A stretch of 64,000 bases of DNA from Rhodobium orientis (GTDB taxonomy: Bacteria; Pseudomonadota; Alphaproteobacteria; Rhizobiales; Rhodobiaceae). The stretch covers positions 49,410 through 113,409 of the forward strand of contig NZ_NPEV01000011.1 of NCBI RefSeq assembly GCF_003258835.1, read 5' to 3'. Position numbers and translations under genes: made by a program. The notes below the pieces were generated by a model that saw only the letters and a list, made by a program, of their open reading frames with translations, had not been told where the DNA came from and made no database searches. Below are positions 38,521-46,906 of this stretch, piece by piece; the stretch's first letter is position 1; the number at the start of each line of letters is the position of its first letter.

Positions 38521-39414
38521 ATGAGCCGTTCCCGCTACGCGATCGTTGTCTGCGCGATGCTTCTCGCCGCGCTCGGCACGATTGCGCCTGCGGCCCGGGC
38601 GGCGGATGCCGCCAAGCGGCACATTTTCGGCTTTTCGCCGGACGGCAAGTATTTCGGCTTCGAGCAATACGGCGTCGAGGACGGCACCGGCTTTCCCTAT
38701 TCCGATATCTTCCTCATCGACGTGGAAAAGGACGTCTGGGTGAAGGGAACGCCCATCCAGCAGCTCGTGCGCCGCGCCGGCACCGACCTGGAAAAGGTGC
38801 GCGAGGCCTCGCGTCTGCGCGCCGAACCGTTCCTCTGGCGGCTGAACGTCGGCACCAAGGGCAACCACGTGCTCGCCGACCCGTCGGAAACGGCCGAGGC
38901 CGCCGCCCGCTTCGTGCCGCTGACGGTGCCGGATTCCGACGACGGCGCGGGGCTCGGCAGTGTCCGGCTGAGATTGACCGAATTCGCCCTGCCGGCGGAG
39001 GGCTGCGCCACCATCGACGAGCCGACCAAGGGCTTCGTCCTGGTGCTGGAAGACGCCGCCGGCCAGCCGGTGCGCATCCTGGAAGAGGACACCGAAATCC
39101 CGCGCTCGCGCAAATGCCCGATCCATTACGGCATTTCCGACGTGGTCGTGCTGCCGCGCAGCGGCGAGGGCCCGGCCCTCATCGTCATCGTCTCCATCTA
39201 CCGCTACGGCTTTGAAGGCCTCGACCGGCGCTTCATCGCCATCGGCACCGCCTTCGACGCCAACCCGACCGCCGGCCTTAGTTCCGAACCGGCAGAGGCC
39301 GCGCCCGACGACGCCGCACCGGCACCCGAGCCCGCTGCGGCGCCGACCGATACCGTCACCGACGTGCCGACGGCTCCGGCCCTGCGCCTTCGCCGCGGCG
39401 CCGAGCAGCGCTGA
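38521..39414 (+). CDS. secreted DUF2259 family protein
   Basis: A 297-residue exported protein: signal peptide 'MSRSRYAIVVCAMLLAALGT' with cleavage near ARA-A (about residue 28), then the DUF2259 pattern 'RHIFGFSPDGKYFGFEQYGV' and 'DGTGFPYSDIFLIDVEKD'. The final 40 residues are Ala/Pro-rich and low complexity. This family of predicted secreted proteins has no established function. It stands alone, with about 60 bases to the next gene. Confidence 0.82.
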   Translation: MSRSRYAIVVCAMLLAALGTIAPAARAADAAKRHIFGFSPDGKYFGFEQYGVEDGTGFPYSDIFLIDVEKDVWVKGTPIQQLVRRAGTDLEKVREASRLRAEPFLWRLNVGTKGNHVLADPSETAEAAARFVPLTVPDSDDGAGLGSVRLRLTEFALPAEGCATIDEPTKGFVLVLEDAAGQPVRILEEDTEIPRSRKCPIHYGISDVVVLPRSGEGPALIVIVSIYRYGFEGLDRRFIAIGTAFDANPTAGLSSEPAEAAPDDAAPAPEPAAAPTDTVTDVPTAPALRLRRGAEQR

Positions 39415-39471
39415 CCCTATTGTCTTCGCCGGATACGGAACGGCAACCTCTTTAGAGTAAGACCAAAGACG

Positions 39472-40038
39472 ATGGACATGGCGATGGACCGACGGGATGC
39501 GGATACGGCACCCGCGACGAAGTCCGGCGGCGCGCCCGCCGGCCTGCTTCGTGCGGCGCTCACGCGCGCCCGTACCGCGCTCCTTCCGGCCCTTGCCTTC
39601 GCGCCCGCCTATGCCGGCGGAGTGGTCGTCGCCGTCGCCCTCCACCTCTACTGGCGCGAGACGGCCTTCAACACCCGTACCGGCGCGATCCTCATCCTCT
39701 TTGCCCTTGGTGCGCTCCTCGGCGGCTTCCTCGCCTATGTGCTGGCAGCGACCGTTGCCGGCGCCCGGCCGTTCTCCGCCCGCCTGGCCGCCATCGCCGT
39801 GGCGCTCATGGCGATCACGGCCGGCGTCACCGCCTTCCTCTTCTTCCTGCAGTTCCGGGTCTATTACGCCCAGTGGCACAGCGACCATTTCGGCCGGCTC
39901 TGGCTGATGCAGATGGCCTACACAGGGGCGACGGCGGTCTACATCTTCATGTCCAGCGGACTGAAGCTGATCCTGCCCTTCGGCTTGCCGGTGCTCTTTG
40001 CCGCCGCCTGGGTCTTTGCCCGGCGCAAAGGGCGGTAG
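39472..40038 (+). CDS. hypothetical inner-membrane protein
   Basis: A 188-residue protein with four clear hydrophobic segments (about residues 40-60, 72-96, 105-125, 160-180) and a polar N-terminus. 'FFLQFRVYYAQWHSDHFGRL' forms the longest loop. In-frame ATGs at 39478 and 39484 could be used instead. I recognise no family. It lies between the DUF2259 gene and purB on the same strand. Confidence 0.7.
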   Translation: MDMAMDRRDADTAPATKSGGAPAGLLRAALTRARTALLPALAFAPAYAGGVVVAVALHLYWRETAFNTRTGAILILFALGALLGGFLAYVLAATVAGARPFSARLAAIAVALMAITAGVTAFLFFLQFRVYYAQWHSDHFGRLWLMQMAYTGATAVYIFMSSGLKLILPFGLPVLFAAAWVFARRKGR

Positions 40039-40114
40039 CCGGGCGCATTGTCGCCGTCCGGATCATCTGCTAGACCGCAGCCTTCTCATCATCCATTCAG
40101 TTTGAGGACACGCG

Positions 40115-41422
40115 ATGATCCCGCGCTATTCGCGCCCCGAGATGGCGTCGATCTGGTCGCCCGAGACCAAGTTCCGTATCTGGTTCGAGATCGAGGCCCA
40201 CGCCGCCGACGCACAGGCCGAGCTCGGCGTCATCCCCAAGGACGCGGCGAAGATCATCTGGGAAAAGGGCGGCCCGGCCACCTTCGATGTCGAGCGCATC
40301 GACGCCATCGAGCGCGAGGTCAAGCACGACGTCATCGCCTTCCTCACCCACCTTGCCGAGATCGTCGGCCCCGAGGCGCGCTTCGTCCACCAGGGCATGA
40401 CGTCGTCCGACGTGCTCGACACCTGCTTCAATGTCCAGCTCGTGCGGGCCGCGGACCTGCTTCTCAAAGACATGGATGGCTTGCTTGAGGCCCTGAAGCG
40501 CCGGGCGCTGGAGCACAAGGACACGCTCACCATCGGCCGCTCCCACGGCATCCACGCCGAGCCGACCACCTTCGGCCTGAAGCTCGCCCAGGCCTATGCC
40601 GAGTTCGCCCGCTGCCGCGCGAGGCTTGAGGCCGCCCGCGCCGAGGTCGCCACCTGCGCCATCTCCGGCGCCGTCGGCACCTTCGCCAACATCGATCCGA
40701 GCGTCGAGGAGCACGTGGCGGAAAAGATGGGGCTCGTCGCCGAGCCGGTTTCCACCCAGGTCATTCCGCGCGACCGCCACGCCATGTTCTTTGCCGTCCT
40801 CGGCGTCGTCGCCTCCTCCATCGAGCGGCTGGCGACCGAGATCCGCCACCTGCAGCGCACCGAGGTGCTGGAAGCGGAGGAGTACTTCTCGCCGGGCCAG
40901 AAGGGCTCCAGCGCCATGCCGCACAAGCGCAACCCGGTGCTGACGGAAAACCTCACCGGCCTTGCCCGCATGGTCCGCGCCTATGCAATGCCGGCGATGG
41001 AGAACGTCGCCCTGTGGCATGAGCGGGACATCTCTCACTCGTCCGTTGAGCGCATGATCGGTCCGGACGCCACCGTGACCCTCGACTTCGCGCTTTCCCG
41101 CCTCACCGGCGTCGTCGACAAGCTGGTGGTCTACCCGGAGAACATGCAAGGCAATCTCGACCGCCTCGGCGGCCTCGTCCATTCCCAGCGCGTGCTTTTG
41201 GCGCTGACCCAGGCCGGCGTTTCCCGCGAGGACGCCTATCGCCTGGTCCAGCGCAACGCCATGAAGGTCTGGGAAGAGGGCAAGGATTTTCTGACCGAGC
41301 TGAAGGCCGACAAGGACGTCACCGCCGCCCTCACCGAGGCCCAGATCGAGGAAAAATTCGACATGGGCTACCACACCAAGCATGTCGACACGATCTTCCG
41401 GCGGGTGTTCGGAGACACCTGA
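40115..41422 (+). CDS. purB: adenylosuccinate lyase
   Basis: A 435-residue enzyme that makes AICAR and fumarate in purine synthesis and AMP from adenylosuccinate. The fumarase/aspartase superfamily signature '[11 protein letters not shown]' (about residues 263-273) is complete and carries the mobile catalytic serine; '[12 protein letters not shown]' (about 93-104) and '[15 protein letters not shown]' (about 138-152) are the other active-site segments. It is the first of several purine genes in the right part of the window. Confidence 0.95.
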   Translation: MIPRYSRPEMASIWSPETKFRIWFEIEAHAADAQAELGVIPKDAAKIIWEKGGPATFDVERIDAIEREVKHDVIAFLTHLAEIVGPEARFVHQGMTSSDVLDTCFNVQLVRAADLLLKDMDGLLEALKRRALEHKDTLTIGRSHGIHAEPTTFGLKLAQAYAEFARCRARLEAARAEVATCAISGAVGTFANIDPSVEEHVAEKMGLVAEPVSTQVIPRDRHAMFFAVLGVVASSIERLATEIRHLQRTEVLEAEEYFSPGQKGSSAMPHKRNPVLTENLTGLARMVRAYAMPAMENVALWHERDISHSSVERMIGPDATVTLDFALSRLTGVVDKLVVYPENMQGNLDRLGGLVHSQRVLLALTQAGVSREDAYRLVQRNAMKVWEEGKDFLTELKADKDVTAALTEAQIEEKFDMGYHTKHVDTIFRRVFGDT

Positions 41423-41496
41423 ACGGCCGACGCGGCCGGGAACCCTTTCCAGCCGCACCGCGTTGTCTGCCCATTGCAAGATGGGAGAACGACACA

Positions 41497-41670
41497 ATGG
41501 CCGATCGTGAAATCATTCGGACCGAACGCAGCAGCGGAGCCGGCTGGTTCATTGCCGGAATGCTCGTCGTCCTCATAGTTGGCGCCGGCGCGCTCTACTA
41601 TGGCGGCGTCTTCGACAAGCAGGAGGCAGACATCAACCTGTCTGTCGAGGTCCCGAAGCTCGGGCAGTAG
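41497..41670 (+). CDS. small single-pass membrane protein
   Basis: A 57-residue protein (MADREIIRTERSSGAGWFIA ...), with a basic/acidic N-terminal tail, one hydrophobic helix over about residues 16-37 ('GWFIAGMLVVLIVGAGALYY') and a polar C-terminal tail 'NLSVEVPKLGQ'. GGGAGA stands before the ATG and a terminator follows, which supports a real gene despite its size. No family recognised. It may be co-transcribed with purB, 75 bases upstream. Confidence 0.7.
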   Translation: MADREIIRTERSSGAGWFIAGMLVVLIVGAGALYYGGVFDKQEADINLSVEVPKLGQ

Positions 41671-41709
41671 GGGACCTAGGGTCCCGTCTACGACATTTCC
41701 GAGCGAGGA

Positions 41710-41732
41710 AGCCGGCTGCAAGCCGGCTTTTT
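41710..41732 (+). terminator. intrinsic terminator after purB and the small membrane-protein gene
   Basis: AGCCGGCT (41710-41717), loop GCA, AGCCGGCT (41721-41728) and a T-run to 41732 make a compact Rho-independent terminator. The remainder of the 306-bp gap up to 41976 shows no gene or motif I can support. Confidence 0.8.
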
Positions 41733-41976
41733 CGTGTCCGGACCTGCGGTTACCTGTCGACCCTTGCATTTTTCCGCCTTTCGGGGTTTTTCCTGTAGGG
41801 CGGCTCTTAGGACGGAGTCATCCGACGTTCTCTATCTATTTGTCTGTGCGCGCATCGTTGTCCCGACATCGGGTCCCGCTCATGGGAGACACGCCCTGGA
41901 ACAGGGTGCATCAGCCTTGGCAAATCCAACGCGCTCCGACATCAGCCCTCCCGACGAAAACCACACGAGTATCCCC

Positions 41977-42537
41977 ATGAAAGCCGCCGAGGCCAACCTC
42001 CTGATCCTGCCCGATTGCGGCAATGCCGATGACGACCACTGGCAGTCGCGCTGGGAGCGCAAGCTCTCCACCGCGCGCCGGGTGGTGCAGGACGACTGGA
42101 ACTGCCGCAACAAGACCGCCTGGGTCGAGCGCATCGTCGAAGCCGTCGAAGCGGCCGGCAAGCCGGTGGTGTTCCTCGCCCACGGGCTCGGCATCGCCGC
42201 CATGGTCCACGCCGCGCCGCGGCTCTCGCCGGAAAAGGTCGCTGCGGGCTTCCTCGTCGCCCCTGTCGATGTGGAGGACGGCCTGATGCCGGAGACCGCC
42301 GACCCGGCGCTGGCGCCGCTGTCGCGCGATCCCCTGCCCTTCCCGTCGATGCTGGTCGCCAGCCGCACCGATCCGGCCTGCAGCTTCGAGGCCGCCGACG
42401 AACTCGGCCACGCCTGGGGCTCCTTTGTCATCGACGCCGGCGATGCCGGCCATCTCGACAGCAAGAGCGGCCATGGCCCCTGGCCGGAAGGCTCGCTGAC
42501 CTTCGCCAGGTTCCTGTCCAGCATCCGCCGGGCATAA
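41977..42537 (+). CDS. RBBP9/YdeN-family alpha/beta-hydrolase fold protein lacking the nucleophile serine
   Basis: A 186-residue small alpha/beta-hydrolase of the RBBP9/YdeN family ('LLILPDCGNADDDHWQSRWE' at the start). In family members the nucleophile elbow reads roughly [AG]HSLG; here it is 'FLAHGLGIAAM' (about residues 64-74), with Gly encoded by GGG in place of Ser. The acid and base look retained: Asp in 'VASRTDPACSFEAA' and His in 'DAGHLDSKSGHGPWPEG'. It is thus probably not a serine hydrolase and could be a binding or regulatory protein. Start chosen at 41977, where the family homology begins; a longer frame has unrelated sequence. Confidence 0.78.
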   Translation: MKAAEANLLILPDCGNADDDHWQSRWERKLSTARRVVQDDWNCRNKTAWVERIVEAVEAAGKPVVFLAHGLGIAAMVHAAPRLSPEKVAAGFLVAPVDVEDGLMPETADPALAPLSRDPLPFPSMLVASRTDPACSFEAADELGHAWGSFVIDAGDAGHLDSKSGHGPWPEGSLTFARFLSSIRRA

Positions 42538-42731
42538 TTATCACGCGCCGGAAAGCGGGTTTTCCAGCCGACCAACGCCGTCAGGCGCCGCAAGCCCGAA
42601 CCGGTGCCGGCGCCGATGCACCGTAAGGCCTGCGTGGCGCATGCCCGACCGAACAAGCGACCAAACACCAAAAACGGCCGGCGTCGCCGCCGACCGCTTC
42701 TGCCATCTCAGCCCCCCGGGAATAGTCGATA

Positions 42732-42947
42732 TCAGGCCGAACGACGGCCGAACGCCGTGACCACCTTCTTGGCGACGATCCACGCCACGGGAATGGCGAT
42801 CACGAAGCCGGCGATCGCCAGCCCGATAAGCATGATCCTGTTGTCCGTCGGCTCGTTGGCGTTGCCGATCGCCAGGCCGGCGGTGAACAGGATGCCCGCC
42901 AGGGTCGGCGCAATCACAATCCATAACATCAATGCGATCTTGAACAT
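42732..42947 (-). CDS. small two-helix membrane protein
   Basis: A 71-residue protein with two membrane helices (about residues 4-26 and 38-60) joined by 'GNANEPTDNR', ending in a basic tail 'KKVVTAFGRRSA'. GAGAGGG precedes the ATG on the minus strand. It is conserved in appearance with small inner-membrane proteins of Hyphomicrobiales, but I cannot name a family. It has its own transcription unit between the YdeN-like gene (convergent) and the aldolase gene. Confidence 0.68.
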   Translation of the reverse strand: MFKIALMLWIVIAPTLAGILFTAGLAIGNANEPTDNRIMLIGLAIAGFVIAIPVAWIVAKKVVTAFGRRSA

Positions 42948-43083
42948 TTCCCTCTCCGTTCGCTCCGGATATCCCCGTCATCACGACTTTTGAATAAAAA
43001 AACGATTTTGGATTTGATCTAACTCAAAGGGAGGCGGCCATCGGGACGATCCGTCGCAGCATTTTCCCGCAGATGGCGGAGTT

Positions 43084-43860
43084 CTATCGGCCGATTTTTT
43101 CCAGCAATGCCTCGCTGCCGGCGCGCAGGATCGAGGCGTCGCTGCCGAGCGCGATCAGCCGGTAGCCGAGGTCCATCGCCGTGCCCGCATGGCCCACATT
43201 GGAGCAGAAGATGCCGGCGATCTTGCCGCTGTCGCGGACCCGCTCGGCGATCTCGCCCGTCACCATCATCACCCGCTCGCCGGTCGGATCGAGCGCGGCA
43301 CCGTCGGAAAGCGCGATGGACAGGTCCGACGGGCCGACGAAGACGCCGTCGATGCCGGCAACGCCGAGGATGGCCTCAAGCTCCGCCACGCCTTCCCGGC
43401 TCTCGATCATGGCAAGCGCCAGCGTCTGCCGGTTGGCCGTGGCGAGATAGGCATCGGGGTCGGAGCCGCCGGCGATCGCCATCGCCCGGTGCGGCCCCCA
43501 GCTCCGGCTGCCGACCGGGGCGAGCTTCATGAAGTCGGCGAATTTTCGGGCGTCCTCATAGGAATTGATCATCGGCGCGATAACCGCCGCGGCGCCGAAA
43601 TCGAGCGCCCGGCTGGTCGCCGCAAAATCACCGACGGGCACCCTGACGATCGCCGGCTTGCCGGCGAGCCGGATCGCGGCGATCCCCCGATGCACCGATT
43701 CCATGGTGTGGAAGCCGTGCTGCATGTCGAGGGTGACCGCATCGTAGCCGGCTCGCGCCATGGTTTCCGCCACCAGCGGCTCCGGCAGCGACGACCATCC
43801 CGTGATGACCGTTTCGCCCGCCCGCAGGGTCTCGCCAAGTGAGGAGATGATATCGGTCAT
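43084..43860 (-). CDS. HpcH/HpaI family aldolase
   Basis: A 258-residue class II pyruvate-dependent aldolase of the HpaI family, cleaving 2-keto-3-deoxy or 4-hydroxy-2-oxo acids to pyruvate and an aldehyde. Motifs: 'GWSSLPEPLVAETMARAGYD' (about residues 21-40), 'VTLDMQHGFH' (about 42-51) with the base His, 'MIESREGVAELEAI' with the metal Glu, and 'DGVFVGPSDLSIALS' (about 170-184) with the metal Asp. The natural substrate is not evident; no pathway genes are adjacent. Confidence 0.88.
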   Translation of the reverse strand: MTDIISSLGETLRAGETVITGWSSLPEPLVAETMARAGYDAVTLDMQHGFHTMESVHRGIAAIRLAGKPAIVRVPVGDFAATSRALDFGAAAVIAPMINSYEDARKFADFMKLAPVGSRSWGPHRAMAIAGGSDPDAYLATANRQTLALAMIESREGVAELEAILGVAGIDGVFVGPSDLSIALSDGAALDPTGERVMMVTGEIAERVRDSGKIAGIFCSNVGHAGTAMDLGYRLIALGSDASILRAGSEALLEKIGR

Positions 43861-44006
43861 GGTGCCACCCTTCGAAAAATGCGGGCTATCGGCCCGCCTT
43901 GGGGCGCGAGTATAGAACGGGCGGCGGGAAAAAGGGGACGGCCGCGGCGCGACATCGGCGCCCGGCCGGCACCGGACGGCCGCCAGAGGGCGCCGAAAAG
44001 CGGTAT

Positions 44007-44330
44007 TCAGACTTCCGAATTGATCTGCTGCATGGCGACAACCATGAGTTCGTTCATGGTGCGGCGGATCTGGTGCTCGGACTGCGCGACGCCGGCGGCC
44101 TCGAAATCGCCGTGGATCTTGCGATAGACGTCTTCCTCGCCCGGTTCCTCGAAATCGGCCCTGACGACTTCCTTAGCGTATTCGTCGGCCTCATCGCCAC
44201 TCTTGCCGAGCTTTTCGGCCGCCCACAGGCCGAGCAGCTTGTTCCGCCGGGCGATCGCCCGGAAGCGTAATTCCTCGTCATGGGCGAATTTCTTCTCGAA
44301 CGCTTCTTCGCGTTTGTCGAAAGTCGTCAT
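44007..44330 (-). CDS. F1-ATPase inhibitor zeta subunit (DUF1476 family)
   Basis: A 107-residue helical protein of the DUF1476 family. The family hallmark 'MTTFDKREEAFEKKFAHDEE' opens the protein, followed by 'LRFRAIARRNKLLGLWAAEK' and an acidic 'EDVYRKIHGDFEAAG'. In Paracoccus denitrificans this family was identified as the zeta subunit, which inhibits ATP hydrolysis by F1-ATPase through its N-terminal segment; here the N-terminus is intact. Gene next to purC in divergent orientation, as in other Hyphomicrobiales. Confidence 0.9.
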   Translation of the reverse strand: MTTFDKREEAFEKKFAHDEELRFRAIARRNKLLGLWAAEKLGKSGDEADEYAKEVVRADFEEPGEEDVYRKIHGDFEAAGVAQSEHQIRRTMNELMVVAMQQINSEV

Positions 44331-44640
44331 CCGAGGCGTCTCCCTTCAACGGCCTTATTACGTGTTGTTCTACTGCGGTCGCCGATGCCTCTTGCATATC
44401 CATCACATTCGCATAAATCAACGCTTGAGGACCGAAACGCCCGGCTTTTTGCCATTGGCGATTCGCAGTGATTGTGCATTTCCTCAGGATCGGTTAGGTT
44501 CCGCCCTCGTTTCGCAAGGGCCGACCGATTCCAAAGCAGCCGGTATCGCTCGAATGGAGGGCGCGCCGGGCAAAAGGTCCGTCGCCCGCCCGAACGGACA
44601 TCCAACACAACTCTGGCCAAGACAACTCTGGTAACAACGC
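44331..44640. promoter_or_regulatory. divergent promoter region between the zeta-subunit gene and purC
   Basis: This 310-bp gap should hold promoters for both genes. It contains a direct repeat ACAACTCTGG at 44607-44616 and 44622-44631, with the second copy ending nine bases before the purC ATG, and no purine-rich ribosome binding site right before purC. No riboswitch-like fold was recognised. Confidence 0.5.
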
Positions 44641-45405
44641 ATGAACCGTCGCCGCCGCATATACGAAGGCAAGGCCAAGATCCTTTATGAGGGTCCGGAG
44701 CCGGGCACGCTGATCCAGCATTTCAAGGACGACGCCACCGCCTTCAACAAGAAGAAGCATGACATCATCGACGGCAAGGGCGTGCTCAACAACCGGATCT
44801 CGGAGTTCGTCTTCAATCACTTGAACGAGATGGGCATCCCGACCCACTTCCTGCGTCGCCTCAACATGCGCGAGCAACTCATCCGCGAAGTTGAGATCAT
44901 TCCGCTGGAAGTGGTGGTGCGGAACGTTGCCGCAGGCTCGCTGTCCAAGCGCCTCGGCATCGAGGAAGGCACGCAGCTCCCGCGCTCCATCATCGAGTTC
45001 TATTACAAGAACGACGAGCTCGACGACCCGATGGTCACCGAGGAGCACATCACCGCCTTCGGCTGGGCCAACCCGCAGGAGATCGACGACATCATGGCGC
45101 TCGCCATCCGCGTCAACGACTTCCTGTCCGGCCTCTTCCTCGGCGTCGGCATCCGCCTCGTCGACTTCAAGATCGAGTGCGGCCGGCTGTGGGAAGGCGA
45201 CATGATGCGGATCGTCGTCGCCGACGAGATTTCCCCCGATTCCTGCCGCCTGTGGGATATCGAGACCGAGGAAAAGCTCGACAAGGACCGCTTCCGGCGC
45301 GACCTTGGCGGCATGCTCGAGGCCTATCAGGACGTCGCCCGCCGCCTCGGCATCCTCAACGACAACGAGCGGCCGCTGAACGGCGGCCCCCGCTTGGTTC
45401 AATAA
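44641..45405 (+). CDS. purC: phosphoribosylaminoimidazole-succinocarboxamide synthase
   Basis: A 254-residue SAICAR synthetase joining CAIR and aspartate with ATP. Recognised by '[16 protein letters not shown]' at the N-terminus, '[21 protein letters not shown]' region, '[16 protein letters not shown]' (about residues 88-103) and '[10 protein letters not shown]' (about 173-182). It is followed at 52 bases by purS, so purC and purS are probably one transcript; SAICAR made here is the substrate of PurB, encoded upstream. Confidence 0.95.
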   Translation: MNRRRRIYEGKAKILYEGPEPGTLIQHFKDDATAFNKKKHDIIDGKGVLNNRISEFVFNHLNEMGIPTHFLRRLNMREQLIREVEIIPLEVVVRNVAAGSLSKRLGIEEGTQLPRSIIEFYYKNDELDDPMVTEEHITAFGWANPQEIDDIMALAIRVNDFLSGLFLGVGIRLVDFKIECGRLWEGDMMRIVVADEISPDSCRLWDIETEEKLDKDRFRRDLGGMLEAYQDVARRLGILNDNERPLNGGPRLVQ

Positions 45406-45456
45406 AAGCCTCGTTCAGCAGCTCTCCCAGGAAACAATGAAGCCGGCGAAACGGAC

Positions 45457-45696
45457 ATGAAAGCGCGCATCACCGTCACCCTGAAAAACGGCGTCCTCGA
45501 TCCCCAGGGCAAAGCCATCGAAAAGGCGCTCGCCGCCCTCGACTTCTCCGGCGTCGACGAGGTCCGCCAGGGCAAGGTGATCGACATCGAGCTTGCCGAG
45601 ACCGACCCGAAAAAGGCCGAGGCCGCGCTGTCGGAGATGTGCGAGAAGCTGCTCGCCAATACGGTGATCGAGAACTACGCCGTCGAGATCCGTTAG
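45457..45696 (+). CDS. purS: phosphoribosylformylglycinamidine synthase subunit PurS
   Basis: A 79-residue protein ('KARITVTLKNGVLDPQGKAI'). PurS dimers bridge PurL and PurQ in the three-subunit FGAM synthetase found in bacteria with a small PurL, which fits the 732-residue PurL and separate PurQ of this window. 'VRQGKVIDIELAE' and 'CEKLLANTVIENY' are typical of the family. Confidence 0.93.
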   Translation: MKARITVTLKNGVLDPQGKAIEKALAALDFSGVDEVRQGKVIDIELAETDPKKAEAALSEMCEKLLANTVIENYAVEIR

Positions 45697-45717
45697 GCTG
45701 AAGCCGGGAGGCCCGGA

Positions 45718-45855
45718 ATGACCGAAGAGACCCCGCAAGCCGGCACCGCGTCGCAGGACGCCGGCGCCGCCATCCGCTTCCTGGCGATCAAGGCGGCGAT
45801 CTTCATCGGCATCCCGATCGTCGCCTCGGTCATCGCCGTCGTGGTGATGCTCTAG
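45718..45855 (+). CDS. small single-pass membrane protein after purS
   Basis: A 45-residue protein: polar 'MTEETPQAGTASQDAGAAIR', then a hydrophobic helix to the end ('FLAIKAAIFIGIPIVASVIA', VVVML). GGGAGG lies eight bases before the ATG. It starts 21 bases after purS and is therefore likely co-transcribed, but it has no recognised family. Its stop codon lies four bases from the end of the opposing DUF3592 gene. Confidence 0.6.
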   Translation: MTEETPQAGTASQDAGAAIRFLAIKAAIFIGIPIVASVIAVVVML

Positions 45856-45859
45856 CGTT

Positions 45860-46906
45860 CTAGAACCAGCTTCTGCGCCGCTCGACCGGACCGCTGCTGC
45901 GCGGCGGAGCGTTCCGTACGCGGTCGCGGAACGCCGCCACCGGATCCTGGCCGGCCCGCCCTTTCATAGCCCCCGCATCGCCGGCAAGCCGCGTCCGTGG
46001 TTCGTCTTTCGGCGGGGACTGCCGGACATCGCGGGCGCGCTTGACGACGCCGCGTGCCGGCGACGGCGCGCCGACGAGCCGCCGGCGCCAGCGTCCGGCG
46101 CCATAGGCAACGGCAAACAGCAGCAGCGGCACCATCACCGAGCCAGACGCAACGTGCCAGTAGTTGGTCTGGCGCTTGACGAACCGTTCCGGGTTGTCCG
46201 GGTCGTAAGCGATCGGCAACTTGTCGCCGATGGCGACCCTGCCATGCGCCACCTTGTATTGCCGGACCTCCAGGCCCTGGAACGAGCCGTCGTCCAGCGG
46301 ATATCGGATCGTCAGCACCGGTACGACCTGCCGGGACGCCACCTTGTCGCGCCGCAACTCGCAGACCGCCTCGTCGAGCAGCCGGTCCGGCGCGCCGTTC
46401 CGTCCCCTCACCAGGCACTGCCGCGTCTTGGCGAGCACTTCAGCTTCCGCCCATCGCCAGTCGGACGCCAGGCCCGTCGCCTCCACGCCCTTGGTGACGA
46501 TCGCCACCGTGATCATGACGCCGGCAATGAAGAAGACCGCGCTGACGACACCCAGCACCGATGAAAGCCCGAACTTGCCGACAAGGCCGAAGCGGTGCAT
46601 CAGCCGGTCGAAGGGGTGCTCGTGTTGCGGCGCCGGAGGCGTGCGCGCCTCGGGGTCTGAGGCCGCATCCCGCTCCGCTTCGGCGACGTCCCTCAAGGCC
46701 GCGTTGAGGACGAAGCGCAGCACGAAGAGGACGACCGCAAGGCCGACGCCGCCGCTCACCATGCCGCGCCAGAAAAGGATGAGATCGGCGAGGATCAGGA
46801 CCGGCATCAGGAAGGAGAGCATGCGCACCAAAGGCGACTTCTTCGGGCTTTCTGCGCCCTCGATCTCCCTGGCGTCGATCAGCGGCCTCAGGACGTTCAG
46901 GATCAT
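45860..46906 (-). CDS. DUF3592-like membrane protein
   Basis: A 348-residue protein with three to four membrane segments (about residues 27-45, 50-68, 112-138, 255-275). A DUF3592-type extracytoplasmic domain lies between the last two ('AEVLAKTRQCLVRG', 'VLTIRYPLDDGSFQG', 'YKVAHGRVAIGDKLPIAYDP', 'NPERFVKRQ'). The C-terminal 70 residues are Arg/Pro-rich and probably disordered. It overlaps the upstream related gene by four bases and is probably a partner of that protein. Function unknown. Confidence 0.75.
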   Translation of the reverse strand: MILNVLRPLIDAREIEGAESPKKSPLVRMLSFLMPVLILADLILFWRGMVSGGVGLAVVLFVLRFVLNAALRDVAEAERDAASDPEARTPPAPQHEHPFDRLMHRFGLVGKFGLSSVLGVVSAVFFIAGVMITVAIVTKGVEATGLASDWRWAEAEVLAKTRQCLVRGRNGAPDRLLDEAVCELRRDKVASRQVVPVLTIRYPLDDGSFQGLEVRQYKVAHGRVAIGDKLPIAYDPDNPERFVKRQTNYWHVASGSVMVPLLLFAVAYGAGRWRRRLVGAPSPARGVVKRARDVRQSPPKDEPRTRLAGDAGAMKGRAGQDPVAAFRDRVRNAPPRSSGPVERRRSWF

